Assembly (NCBI GenBank): GCA_018000455.1
Contig: JAGNJW010000015.1
Span: 56,520-120,519 of the forward strand
Direction: 5' to 3'
DNA from: Acidobacteriota bacterium
GTDB lineage: Bacteria; Acidobacteriota; Vicinamibacteria; Vicinamibacterales; UBA2999
Length of the DNA stretch: 64,000 nucleotides
The notes beneath the pieces are model-generated. The model was not told where the DNA came from. It ran no database searches and saw only the letters and a program-made list of their open reading frames with translations. Both the position numbers and the translations under genes were made by a program. Positions 15,709 to 25,785 of this stretch are shown here, piece after piece (position 1 is the stretch's first letter; every line of letters begins with the position of its first letter).

Positions 15709-16995
15709 CTACGGGTGGTCGTGCAGCACGTGGCCAGACCGCTTCGGGTGCACGAAGGAGGCCACGAGCGTCATCAGGCCGCAGACGGAGAGAATCAGGA
15801 CGGGCGCCTCGTTCGAACCGCTACGCCCGATGAGCCAGGTGGCCACCAGCGGGGCGGTGCCGCTGAACAGCGTGAACGAGATGTTGAACGCGAGCGCCAC
15901 GCCGCTGAACCGGATGCGGGTCGGGAAGAGGTCGGTGAGCAGCACCGCATACGTGCCGTTGATGAGCGCGGCGATGAGCCCGATCCCGATGAGCAGCGCC
16001 GTCGGCGATGCCGGCGTGGCCGCCAGCGCCGCGTAGAACGGATAGCCGACGACGAGCAGCCCGATCGTGCCGGCCCGCAGCAAGGTCAGCGGGGCGATCC
16101 GGCGCGCCAGCCACCCGACGACCGCAATCATCGAGGCGTGAATCACCACCCCGGTCGTCGCCGCCACGACGGCCACGCGGGCGTCGTAGCCGAGCACGCG
16201 TCCGAGGTAGCCCGGCATGTGCGAGAAGTAGAGCCCGTTGAAACCGGCCGACAGTGCCAGCATGCCGATACCGGTCAGCACCGCGCCACGATGCGACTGG
16301 AGCACCTCGCGGAAGGGCTGGCGGGCGGCCAGCGCCTTCATCTTCTCGAACTCCGGCGACTCCTCCATCGCACGCCGCGCCAGGAAGCTGATGATGCCGC
16401 CGAGGCCACCGAGGATGAACGCGATGCGCCACCCGTAGCCGGGCACGAGGTCGGGCGGCAGGAACGTGCGCACGCCGACGCTGACCCCGGTCGCTACCGC
16501 CACGCCGTAGGTCACGCAGGCGAAGACGACGCCGCAGACGAGCGCCGCCTGCTTCGGCGCCGTCTCGACCACGTAGGTCAGGGCCCCTGGAAGTTCGCCG
16601 CCGATGCAGAAACCTTGCAGTAACCGCAGGAACACCATGGTGACGCTGGCCGCCACGCCCCACTGCGCGTAGGTCGGAACCAGGCCCATCGCCAGCGTTG
16701 CGCCCGACATGGCGAACAGCGACAACAGGAACACGTTCCGGCGGCCATAGCGATCGCCGAAATGGCTGAGCACGATGCCACCGACTGGCCGGGCGAAGTA
16801 GCCCGCCGCGAAGACGCCGTACGACGACAACAGCTCCACGAGCGGCACGTCACTCGGGAAGATGGCGCGCCCGAGGTCGGCACCGAAGACGCCGAAGATG
16901 ACGAAGTCGTAGAACTCGAGCGTGCCCCCCAGGCTGGCCAGGAGCACGATGCGCCAACCGGCGCGGCTGATGGACTCGGATTTCACGGGCCGCAT
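15709..16995 (-). CDS. MFS transporter, metabolite:H+ symporter (MHS) type
   Basis: The 428-residue protein has 12 predicted membrane spans. The MFS loop 2-3 signature is HFGDRYGRRNVFL, and MHS-type features include FYDFVIFGVF in the first helix, RLLQGFCIGGELPGA and FPTRIRFSGVALAFN near helix 10. ProP, KgtP and citrate carriers belong to this group. The substrate cannot be read from sequence. The ATG lies close to the window's ABC-F gene but no shared transcript is evident. Confidence 0.9.
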   Translation of the reverse strand: MRPVKSESISRAGWRIVLLASLGGTLEFYDFVIFGVFGADLGRAIFPSDVPLVELLSSYGVFAAGYFARPVGGIVLSHFGDRYGRRNVFLLSLFAMSGATLAMGLVPTYAQWGVAASVTMVFLRLLQGFCIGGELPGALTYVVETAPKQAALVCGVVFACVTYGVAVATGVSVGVRTFLPPDLVPGYGWRIAFILGGLGGIISFLARRAMEESPEFEKMKALAARQPFREVLQSHRGAVLTGIGMLALSAGFNGLYFSHMPGYLGRVLGYDARVAVVAATTGVVIHASMIAVVGWLARRIAPLTLLRAGTIGLLVVGYPFYAALAATPASPTALLIGIGLIAALINGTYAVLLTDLFPTRIRFSGVALAFNISFTLFSGTAPLVATWLIGRSGSNEAPVLILSVCGLMTLVASFVHPKRSGHVLHDHP

Positions 16996-17071
16996 TATGG
17001 CCTGAGATCGGAGGCCGGCCCGGCGCCAGCACCGCGTCGGCCGGGCGCGCGATGCCTCGGGCCCGCGCGAT

Positions 17072-18682
<1,611 letters not shown>

Positions 18683-18745
18683 CTCGCCGTCTCCCCGTGA
18701 AGGACCGGGCCCGGGTGGGCCGCGCCCCGTCGTGACAAACGGTGA

Positions 18746-18754
18746 ATTATAGCA
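18746..18754 (-). promoter_or_regulatory. Extended -10 promoter for the ABC-F gene
   Basis: On the minus strand TGC-TATAAT is a perfect extended -10, 64 bases before the ABC-F start. It stands out in very GC-rich sequence. The -35 is not clear. Confidence 0.55.
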
Positions 18755-18965
18755 GGCGACAGCTTCCCCATCGACAGCCGGCCGGCCGCCGGCCTCGCCG
18801 AGCGAGGTGACAAATCACGACAACTGAAGGCATCTCCTGCCGACCCCCGTGAAATCGAGGGTTCTCGCCTGAATCCGAGGTATATTCCGCCATCATTCAG
18901 CGGGCAGTTCGGGTCGCCCTGCCGCGCGCTTCGCGCCGGGCAGTCAATGTTCGGGAGTGGATGGC

Positions 18966-21467
18966 ATGATGCGTCTCGTAGTGCGCGTTTTCGGCACGGC
19001 CGTGGTGGGGGTCGCGCTCGCCGCAACCGGCACCGCGCAGCAGGCCCAGACGCCGACGTCCACCCACCAGGCCGCGGCGCCTGCGCCGTCACCTGAGCGT
19101 GCCGCCGGCCTGGCCCCGGCAGCCTCGCACGCCCTGTCGCCGGCGCTCTCGGCCCGCCAGCAGAGCGAGCTGGTCAAGCAGTACTGCGCCGGCTGCCACA
19201 GCGAACGGGCGAAGGCGGGCGGGCTCTCGCTGGCCGGTTTCGACGCCATGCAGGCCCAAGTGCAGCAGGACGTCGTCGAGAAGATGATTCGCAAGCTGAG
19301 CGCGGGACTGATGCCGCCGCCGGGCGCGAAGAAGCCCGAGCCGGCCGTACTCGCGGCACTCACCGGCGCGCTCGAGTCGCGTATGGACGAACACGCGGCC
19401 AACAACCCCAATCCCGGCCGCCGCACCTTCCAGCGGCTGAACCGGCCCGAATACGAGCGCGCCATACAGGAGTTGCTCGGCCTCGGCGTCAGGGCCGGGA
19501 ATTGGCTGCCGCTCGACCAGAAGAGCGCCAACTTCGACAACATCGCCGACGAGCAGTCGCTGTCGCCCACCCTGCTCGAGGCGTATCTGAACGCCGCGGC
19601 GGACATCAGCCGCATGGCGGTCGGCGATCGGCAGGCGGCGCGCGTCGATATCGTCTACACGAACCCGAGCTACGTCTCGCAGCATCCCTGGGACCACGTC
19701 GAAGGGGCGCCTTACGGCACCCGCGGCGGCCTGGTCGTCAACCACGTCTTCCCGGCTGATGCGGAGTACGAGTTCGATCTGCTCATCATCTCGGGCGACA
19801 ACGCGCGCTACGAAGACATCGACATCTCGGTGGACGGCGTGCGCGTGGGGCTGCTGAAGTACGAGAACGGCCCGGCCGCGGCGGCCGACGGCCGTGGCGG
19901 CATGGCGCTGCGCACCGAGCCGATCGTAGTGCGGGCCGGGGAGCACCGGATTTCCGCGGCGTTCGTGCGCCGGAGCGACGGCCCCTATGAAGACCTCATC
20001 CGTCCGCACGACTGGTCGTATGCGGGCGGTGGCTCGGGTGGTGCCGGCATCACGACGCTGCCGCATCTGCGCGACCTCGTCGTGGCGGGCCCCTACAACG
20101 CCACCGGCGTGTCGGAGACGCCCAGCCGCCAGCGCATCTTCACCTGCCGGCCCACGACCGCGTCGGAGGAGCGCACCTGCGCGCGCTCGATCCTCGCGCG
20201 CCTCGGCGGCGAGGCCTACCGACGGCCGATGACGACCGCCGAAGTCGACGGCCTGCTGCCGTTCTTCGAGAAGGGCGCCGCGACGGGCGGCTTCGAGGGA
20301 GGCGTTCGCACCGCGCTCGAAGCCGTGCTCGCGAGCCCGCATTTCGTGTTCCGCATGGAGCGCGACCGGCCCGCCACCGCCGCCGCCAGCACGATCCGCG
20401 TCGCTGACCTCGACCTGGCGTCGCGGCTGTCGTTTTTCTTGTGGGGCGCGCCGCCCGATGAGGAGCTCATCGACGTGGCGACGGCGGGCCGGTTGACCTC
20501 CCCCGGGATGCTCGAGAAGCAGGCCCGGCGCCTGCTCGCCGACCCGCGTGCCGAGGCGCTCGGCAGCCGCTTCGCGGCCCAGTGGCTGCGCCTGCAGGAC
20601 CTCGACAAGGTACACCCGGATCCGAATTTCTTCCCGAACTTCGACGAGAACGTCGGCGGCGCGATGAAGCGCGAAACAGAGATGTTCTTCAATGATCTGG
20701 TGAGGCGCGACGGCAGCTTCATGGATTTCTTCACCGCCGACTATACGTTCGTGAACGAACGGCTGGCGCGGCACTACGGCATCCCGAAGGTCGCCGGCAA
20801 TGAGTTCCGCCGAGTCGCGTATCCCGATGCCAGCCGCAGGGGCGTCCTCGGTCATGGCAGCGTGCTCGTGCAGACGTCGCTCGCCAACCGTACGTCGCCG
20901 GTCCTGCGCGGCAAGTGGGTGATGGAAGTGCTGCTCGGCACGCCGCCGCCGCCGCCGCCGCCGAACGTTCCGGCCCTCGACGAAACCGGCGAGGCCAAAG
21001 ACGGCAAGCTCCTGACCACGCGCGAGCGCATGGAGGTGCACCGCGCCAACCCGACGTGCAACGCCTGTCACCGCTTCATGGATCCGATCGGGCTGTCGCT
21101 CGATAGCTTCGACGTGACCGGCCGGTGGCGGGAACGCGAGAACGGCATGCCGCTCGACACGCGCGGCGACTACTACGACGGCTCGCCCATCAACAATCTC
21201 GACCAGTTGTCGACGGCCCTGCTGAAGCGCCCCGAGCCGCTGGTCCGCAACTTCACCGAGAACCTGATGGCCTACGCGCTCGGACGGCGCGTGGAAACCT
21301 TCGACCAGCCCACGGTGCGGGCGATCGCCAAGAAGGCCGGCGCCGATGGCTATCGGATGTCGTCGTTCATTCTCGGCGTCGTCAAGAGCGATGCTTTCCA
21401 GAAGAAGAGCGTGGAGCCGGCGGCGACGACCACCGAGGCCGCGCCGGACGCCAGCAAGCAGCGATAG
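18966..21467 (+). CDS. Secreted DUF1592 (PSD-type) cytochrome-like protein
   Basis: The protein has about 833 residues. It carries a signal peptide and an N-terminal c-heme motif CAGCH (74-78). The planctomycete-style domains DUF1587, DUF1595, DUF1592, DUF1588 and DUF1585 follow, and the last contains a second heme motif, CNACH (~698-702). A carbohydrate-binding-like insert lies around residues 240-380. Such proteins are periplasmic or surface c-type cytochromes of unknown reaction, usually paired with a DUF1552 protein, as here. ATG 18966 or 18969 fits GGGAG at 18953, and a GTG at 18957 is possible. First gene of a three-gene operon. Confidence 0.92.
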   Translation: MMRLVVRVFGTAVVGVALAATGTAQQAQTPTSTHQAAAPAPSPERAAGLAPAASHALSPALSARQQSELVKQYCAGCHSERAKAGGLSLAGFDAMQAQVQQDVVEKMIRKLSAGLMPPPGAKKPEPAVLAALTGALESRMDEHAANNPNPGRRTFQRLNRPEYERAIQELLGLGVRAGNWLPLDQKSANFDNIADEQSLSPTLLEAYLNAAADISRMAVGDRQAARVDIVYTNPSYVSQHPWDHVEGAPYGTRGGLVVNHVFPADAEYEFDLLIISGDNARYEDIDISVDGVRVGLLKYENGPAAAADGRGGMALRTEPIVVRAGEHRISAAFVRRSDGPYEDLIRPHDWSYAGGGSGGAGITTLPHLRDLVVAGPYNATGVSETPSRQRIFTCRPTTASEERTCARSILARLGGEAYRRPMTTAEVDGLLPFFEKGAATGGFEGGVRTALEAVLASPHFVFRMERDRPATAAASTIRVADLDLASRLSFFLWGAPPDEELIDVATAGRLTSPGMLEKQARRLLADPRAEALGSRFAAQWLRLQDLDKVHPDPNFFPNFDENVGGAMKRETEMFFNDLVRRDGSFMDFFTADYTFVNERLARHYGIPKVAGNEFRRVAYPDASRRGVLGHGSVLVQTSLANRTSPVLRGKWVMEVLLGTPPPPPPPNVPALDETGEAKDGKLLTTRERMEVHRANPTCNACHRFMDPIGLSLDSFDVTGRWRERENGMPLDTRGDYYDGSPINNLDQLSTALLKRPEPLVRNFTENLMAYALGRRVETFDQPTVRAIAKKAGADGYRMSSFILGVVKSDAFQKKSVEPAATTTEAAPDASKQR

Positions 21468-21496
21468 TTCGGTCAACCCTACGGAGGAGATTCGCG

Positions 21497-22897
21497 ATGT
21501 CGTTCATCACCGGAAAGCAGCTGCCCCGCCGCACCTTTCTCCGCGGCGCCGGAGCCACGGTTGCCCTGCCGTTCCTCGAAGCGATGGTGCCGGCCGGTCG
21601 TGTGCTGGCCAAGGCGCCCGAGCGCACACGGCTCGTGTGCATCGAGGAAGTGCATGGTCTCGCCGGCTGCAACGACTGGGGGGCCAGCCAGCTGCTCTAC
21701 GCGCCGGCGACGACGGGCCGCGACTTCCAGATGGTGAACGACAGCGCCCTGAAGTCGCTCGAGCCGTTTCGCGACCACCTGACCATCATCAGCAACACCG
21801 ACGTGCGGATGGCCGAGGCGTTCGCGCTGCCTGAGATTGGCGGCGATCACTTCCGCTCGAGCGCGGTGTTCCTCACCCAGTCGCATCCGAAGCAGACTCA
21901 GGGCTCGGACATCTGGTGCGGCACCTCGATGGACCAGCTCTACGCCAAACAGTTCGGGCAGTCGACGCCGCTGCCATCGATGCAGTTCTGCATCGAGAAC
22001 CTCGACCAGGCCGGCGGCTGCACCTACAACTACTCCTGCGCCTACACCGACTCGATCAGCTGGGCCTCGCCGAACGACCCGCTGCCGATGATCCGCGACC
22101 CCCGCGTCGCCTTCGACATGCTGTTCGGTTCGGGCAGCTCGAAGGAAGACCGCGCCGAGCGCCGGCAGTCGCGCCGCAGCATCCTCGACTGGATCGCCGG
22201 CCAGGTGGCCGACGTGCGCGGCGAGCTCGGCAGCGGCGACAAGCAGCGCCTCGACAAGTACCTCGACCATGTGCGCGAGATCGAGCGCCGCATTCAGGCC
22301 ATCGAAGCCCGCAACACCAGCGGCGAAGCGCGTGAGCTGCCGGGCGCGCCGGCCGGTGTGCCCGACTCGTTCACCGAGCACATGCATCTGCTGTTCGATC
22401 TGCAGGTGCTGGCGCTGCAGGCCGACATGACCCGCATCATCTCGTTCAAGACGGGCCGCGACTCGCAGAACCGCGTCTTCCCGGAGAGCGGCTCCGATCA
22501 GCCATTCCACCCGGCCTCGCACCACGGCAACCGCGAGGACAAGATCCTGGAGTTCAACAAGATCTGCAAGTTCCGCGTGAGCATGCTGCCCTACTTCCTC
22601 GACAAGCTGAAGACCACCATGGACGGCGAGGCGAGCCTGCTCGACAAGTCGGTCGTGCTGTGGGGCTCGCCGATGGCCGACGCCAACGTGCACAACCACC
22701 GCCGTTGCCCGCTCGTCGTGCTGGGCAAGGGCAACGGGATGCTCTCGGGCAACCTGCACATCAAGGCGGCCGACGGCACGCCGATGGCCAACGCCATGCT
22801 CTCCCTGCTGAAGAACCTCGGCCTCGAAGACCTGCAGAAGTTCGGTGACAGCACGGGCGAGCTCTCGCTCACGCAGTCGGCCATCACGGTCGCTTAG
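21497..22897 (+). CDS. DUF1552 protein, Tat-exported
   Basis: The 466-residue protein starts with a twin-arginine signal (LPRRTFLRGAGATVALPFLE), indicating folded export, possibly with a cofactor. The body matches DUF1552, including CIEEVHGLAG, FKTGRDSQNR and PFHPASHHGN. GGAGGAG lies seven bases before the ATG. DUF1552 and DUF1592 proteins are regularly encoded side by side in acidobacteria and planctomycetes, but no activity is established. It sits 29 bases after the DUF1592 gene and 16 before the ankyrin gene, strongly suggesting one transcript. Confidence 0.92.
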   Translation: MSFITGKQLPRRTFLRGAGATVALPFLEAMVPAGRVLAKAPERTRLVCIEEVHGLAGCNDWGASQLLYAPATTGRDFQMVNDSALKSLEPFRDHLTIISNTDVRMAEAFALPEIGGDHFRSSAVFLTQSHPKQTQGSDIWCGTSMDQLYAKQFGQSTPLPSMQFCIENLDQAGGCTYNYSCAYTDSISWASPNDPLPMIRDPRVAFDMLFGSGSSKEDRAERRQSRRSILDWIAGQVADVRGELGSGDKQRLDKYLDHVREIERRIQAIEARNTSGEARELPGAPAGVPDSFTEHMHLLFDLQVLALQADMTRIISFKTGRDSQNRVFPESGSDQPFHPASHHGNREDKILEFNKICKFRVSMLPYFLDKLKTTMDGEASLLDKSVVLWGSPMADANVHNHRRCPLVVLGKGNGMLSGNLHIKAADGTPMANAMLSLLKNLGLEDLQKFGDSTGELSLTQSAITVA

Positions 22898-22913
22898 GTC
22901 TGTCGGGAGCCAT

Positions 22914-24740
22914 ATGATGCGACTTCGACTGCTGCTTCCGTTGCTCGCGACCGTCGTGTTGACGACAATGGTGGGCGCGGTGCCGGCCGTGTCGCCGGTG
23001 GCCGACGCCGCGATGAGGGGCGATCGCGAGGCCGTCCGCACCTTGATCCAGGAGGGCGCCGACGTCAACGCGGCCCAGGGCGACGGCATGAGCGCGCTGC
23101 ACTGGGCGGCCGACAAGGGCGACGCCCAGCTGACCGAGATGCTCCTCTATGCCGGCGCCAAGCCCGGCGCGATGACGCGCATCGGTCAATACACCCCGCT
23201 GCACCTGGCCAGCCGCGCGGGTAGCGCCGCGGCGGTGCGCGCGCTGCTGGCCGCCGGCTCCGAGGTCGATGCCAAGACGTCGGTGAGCGGCGCGACACCG
23301 CTCCACTTGGCGGCCTCATCGGGCGATGCGGCCGTGGTCACGGCACTACTCGACGCCAAAGCCGAGATCAACGCCCGGGAGGCCGAGTGGGGCCAGACGC
23401 CGCTCATCTTCGCGGCCGCGCTCAACCGCGTGGACGCCATCAAGGTGCTGCTCGCGCGCGGCGCCGACGCCAACATCGCGAGCAAGGCCGTCGATCTCCA
23501 GAAGCACATTCCGCTCGATCGGGCGTCGAATCAGCGCTTCGCCAAGGTGCTCGAAGGCACGGCCGGCAAGAACGGCAAGCCGTCGCCGAACCAGCTGCAG
23601 GCGGCCGTGCAAGCGAGCCGCGAGCTCTACGCCTCGGGCAAACTGCCCGAGCCCGAGAAGCCGGCGGCCGGCGGACAGGGACCGGCCGCTCAGATGCAGT
23701 TCTTCGAAGAGACACCGGGCCTGTCGAGCAAGGGTGGCCTGACGGCGCTGCTGCATGCCGCCCGCCAGGGTTACCTGCCGGCCGTCACCGCCCTGCTGGA
23801 CGGCGGCGCCGACGTGAACGCGACCAGCGCCGGCGACGGCACCAGCCCGCTGCTCATTGCGACGATCAACGGCCAGTTCGACGTCGCGATGTTGCTGCTG
23901 GAGCGGGACGCGGATCCGAACCTGGCGGCCAACGTGAATGGCGCGACGGCGCTGTGGTCGGCCGTGAACACCCAGTGGCAGCCGCGCACGCGATTCCCGC
24001 AGCCCCAGGAAATGGAGCTGCAGAAATCCACCTACCTCGATGTCATGGCCAAGCTGCTCGAGAAGGGCGCCGACCCGAACGCGCGGCTGAAGCAGCACCC
24101 GTGGTACATGGTCTACAGCGGCTGCGGCAATCGCAACTGCGGACTGGCCGACACCTCGGGCTCAACCGCCTTCTGGCGCGCGGCCTACTCGACCGACCTC
24201 GAGGCGATGCGCCTGCTGGTGAAGTACGGCGCCGATCCGAATATCCCTTCGATGGCGCCGAAGCTGGTGGTACGCCGCGGCGCCCAAGGTGGCGGTCCGG
24301 GCTCGGATGGCTCGAAGGAATCGCTGACGGTCGAGATTCCAAAACTGGCGCCGATTCCCTACGGCGGGCCCGGCGCCTCGGCGCTGCACGCTGCAGCGGG
24401 CGTCGAGTACGGCGAAGGCTTTGCCGGCAACGCCCACCGCCACGCGCCCGACAGCTGGCTGGCCGCGGTGAAGTTGCTCGTCGAGGACCTGGGCCTGGAT
24501 GTCAACGCCCGCGACAACGACGGCTACACCCCGCTCCACCACGCGGCAGCGCGCGGCGACAACGACGTGATCCTGTATCTCGTGGGCAAGGGCGCCGACG
24601 TCACCGTGGTCGCGCGCAATGGCCAGACCACTGCCGACATGGCCAACGGCCCGGTGCAGCGCGTTTCGCCGTTCCCGTCGACGGTGGCGCTGCTCGAGAA
24701 GCTCGGCTCGAAGAACAACCACCGCTGCGTCTCCTGCTAG
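22914..24740 (+). CDS. Secreted ankyrin-repeat protein with NNHRCVSC tail
   Basis: The 608-residue protein has a signal peptide (~1-30) and two blocks of ankyrin repeats, about five near the N-terminus and the rest through the middle and C-terminus. Typical units are GMSALHWAADKGDAQLTEMLL and DGYTPLHHAAARGDNDVILYL. An insert contains CGNRNCGLAD. The C-terminus is SKNNHRCVSC, identical over eight residues to the small exported protein at 8307-8507. Third gene of the DUF1592-DUF1552-ankyrin operon, so it may scaffold those proteins in the periplasm. ATG 22917 is an alternative start. Confidence 0.93.
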   Translation: MMRLRLLLPLLATVVLTTMVGAVPAVSPVADAAMRGDREAVRTLIQEGADVNAAQGDGMSALHWAADKGDAQLTEMLLYAGAKPGAMTRIGQYTPLHLASRAGSAAAVRALLAAGSEVDAKTSVSGATPLHLAASSGDAAVVTALLDAKAEINAREAEWGQTPLIFAAALNRVDAIKVLLARGADANIASKAVDLQKHIPLDRASNQRFAKVLEGTAGKNGKPSPNQLQAAVQASRELYASGKLPEPEKPAAGGQGPAAQMQFFEETPGLSSKGGLTALLHAARQGYLPAVTALLDGGADVNATSAGDGTSPLLIATINGQFDVAMLLLERDADPNLAANVNGATALWSAVNTQWQPRTRFPQPQEMELQKSTYLDVMAKLLEKGADPNARLKQHPWYMVYSGCGNRNCGLADTSGSTAFWRAAYSTDLEAMRLLVKYGADPNIPSMAPKLVVRRGAQGGGPGSDGSKESLTVEIPKLAPIPYGGPGASALHAAAGVEYGEGFAGNAHRHAPDSWLAAVKLLVEDLGLDVNARDNDGYTPLHHAAARGDNDVILYLVGKGADVTVVARNGQTTADMANGPVQRVSPFPSTVALLEKLGSKNNHRCVSC

Positions 24741-24746
24741 CGGCTA

Positions 24747-24765
24747 CCCCGGGGTGAGCCCGGGG
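24747..24765 (+). terminator. GC-rich hairpin after the ankyrin gene
   Basis: CCCCGGG and CCCGGGG form a 7-bp stem around a five-base loop, six bases after the ankyrin stop codon. There is no T tract, so it would be at best a weak intrinsic terminator. Confidence 0.4.
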
Positions 24766-24994
24766 ACCTTCGCGATCTCGAGAGCCCGGCGGCGGCTACG
24801 CGCCCAGGATTTGGCGGAGCGCCACAATCGCGGCGATGGAATGAAGGCAGACCGGCCACCTGGCACGCGGGCGTCGGCCGGCGTGAGCCCGGCAAGGGTG
24901 GCGGCCGGGGACAGGTGCGGATGGGTCTCGATGAGGAGCTGACGGGCGACCGCGGTTTGACGCTGCCGGCGCGCGGCGATACATTACCCGCCAG

Positions 24995-25004
24995 TGATAT
25001 ATCA
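24995..25004. promoter_or_regulatory. Candidate ArsR-family operator
   Basis: TGATATATCA is a perfect 10-bp palindrome, AT-rich in GC-rich surroundings, 25 bases before the exporter start. It is positioned to overlap the promoter of the exporter/CstB-like/ArsR operon, where autoregulation by the last gene product is expected. Confidence 0.45.
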
Positions 25005-25028
25005 ACCTGACGCCTCGGGACGCGACCG

Positions 25029-25772
25029 ATGACGTTCGTGGCGGTGCTGACCGGGGCGCTCATCATCGGCGCCGCACTGGGCCTGCTCGGCGGTGGCGGC
25101 ACGGTGCTGACGGTGCCGCTGGTGCGGGTGCTGCTCGGCCTCGACACGCGGCACGCCATCGCCCTGAGCCTGCCGGTGGTGGCCGCCGCCGCTGCCACCG
25201 GCAGTGTCGTGGCCTGGCGCCGCGGTTTCCTCTCGCTCGGTCCGGCCGTGCAGCTGGCCGGCGCGACCAGCGCCGGCGCGTGGATCGGCGCCGCGGTCGC
25301 CCAGCACCTGACCACGACGACGCAGTCGCTGCTGCTCGGCACGACGCTGCTCGTCGCCTCAGCGTTCCTGTGGTCGCGACGTCGGGTAGCGCGCCCCGGC
25401 GAGCGCGCGGTTTCACCCCGCCGTCGCCTGTGGCTGCTCGTCACCGGAGTCGGCGTCGGCATCCTCACCGGCATCGTCGGCGTCGGCGGTGGCTTTCTGA
25501 TCGTCCCGGCCCTGGTCGTCTTCGGGGGCTACACCACCCTCGACGCCGTGCCCATCTCGCTCTTCGCCATCGCCTTCAGCGCCACGACGGCGGCGGTCGG
25601 CTACCGCGCCGTGCCGGTCGCCTGGGGAACGGCGTTGGTGATGGCCGCGGCCGCCTCGTCGGGCGTGCTGGCCGGCGGGGCCATCGGACGCCGGCTCGAT
25701 CCGGCGCACCTCCAGGCGATGTTCGCGGCGGTGCTGCTCGCCGCGTCGGGCTACATCTTCCTCACGAGGTAG
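25029..25772 (+). CDS. TauE/SafE (TSUP) family sulfite/sulfur exporter
   Basis: The 247-residue protein has eight predicted membrane helices arranged as two related halves. Glycine-rich turns GAALGLLGGGGTVLTVPL and GILTGIVGVGGGFLIVPAL mark the start of each half. TSUP members export sulfite, thiosulfate or sulfoacetate. The next genes encode a persulfide dioxygenase-rhodanese and an ArsR-type sensor, so export of sulfite or thiosulfate produced by persulfide oxidation is likely. It lies 13 bases before the downstream gene. Confidence 0.9.
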   Translation: MTFVAVLTGALIIGAALGLLGGGGTVLTVPLVRVLLGLDTRHAIALSLPVVAAAAATGSVVAWRRGFLSLGPAVQLAGATSAGAWIGAAVAQHLTTTTQSLLLGTTLLVASAFLWSRRRVARPGERAVSPRRRLWLLVTGVGVGILTGIVGVGGGFLIVPALVVFGGYTTLDAVPISLFAIAFSATTAAVGYRAVPVAWGTALVMAAAASSGVLAGGAIGRRLDPAHLQAMFAAVLLAASGYIFLTR

Positions 25773-25785
25773 TCGAGGTATCGCC

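Noticed and set aside
19089..21476. Long minus-strand frame of about 795 codons
   Set aside because: It is the antisense shadow of the DUF1592 gene, with low-complexity His/Arg/Val-rich translation and no family features.
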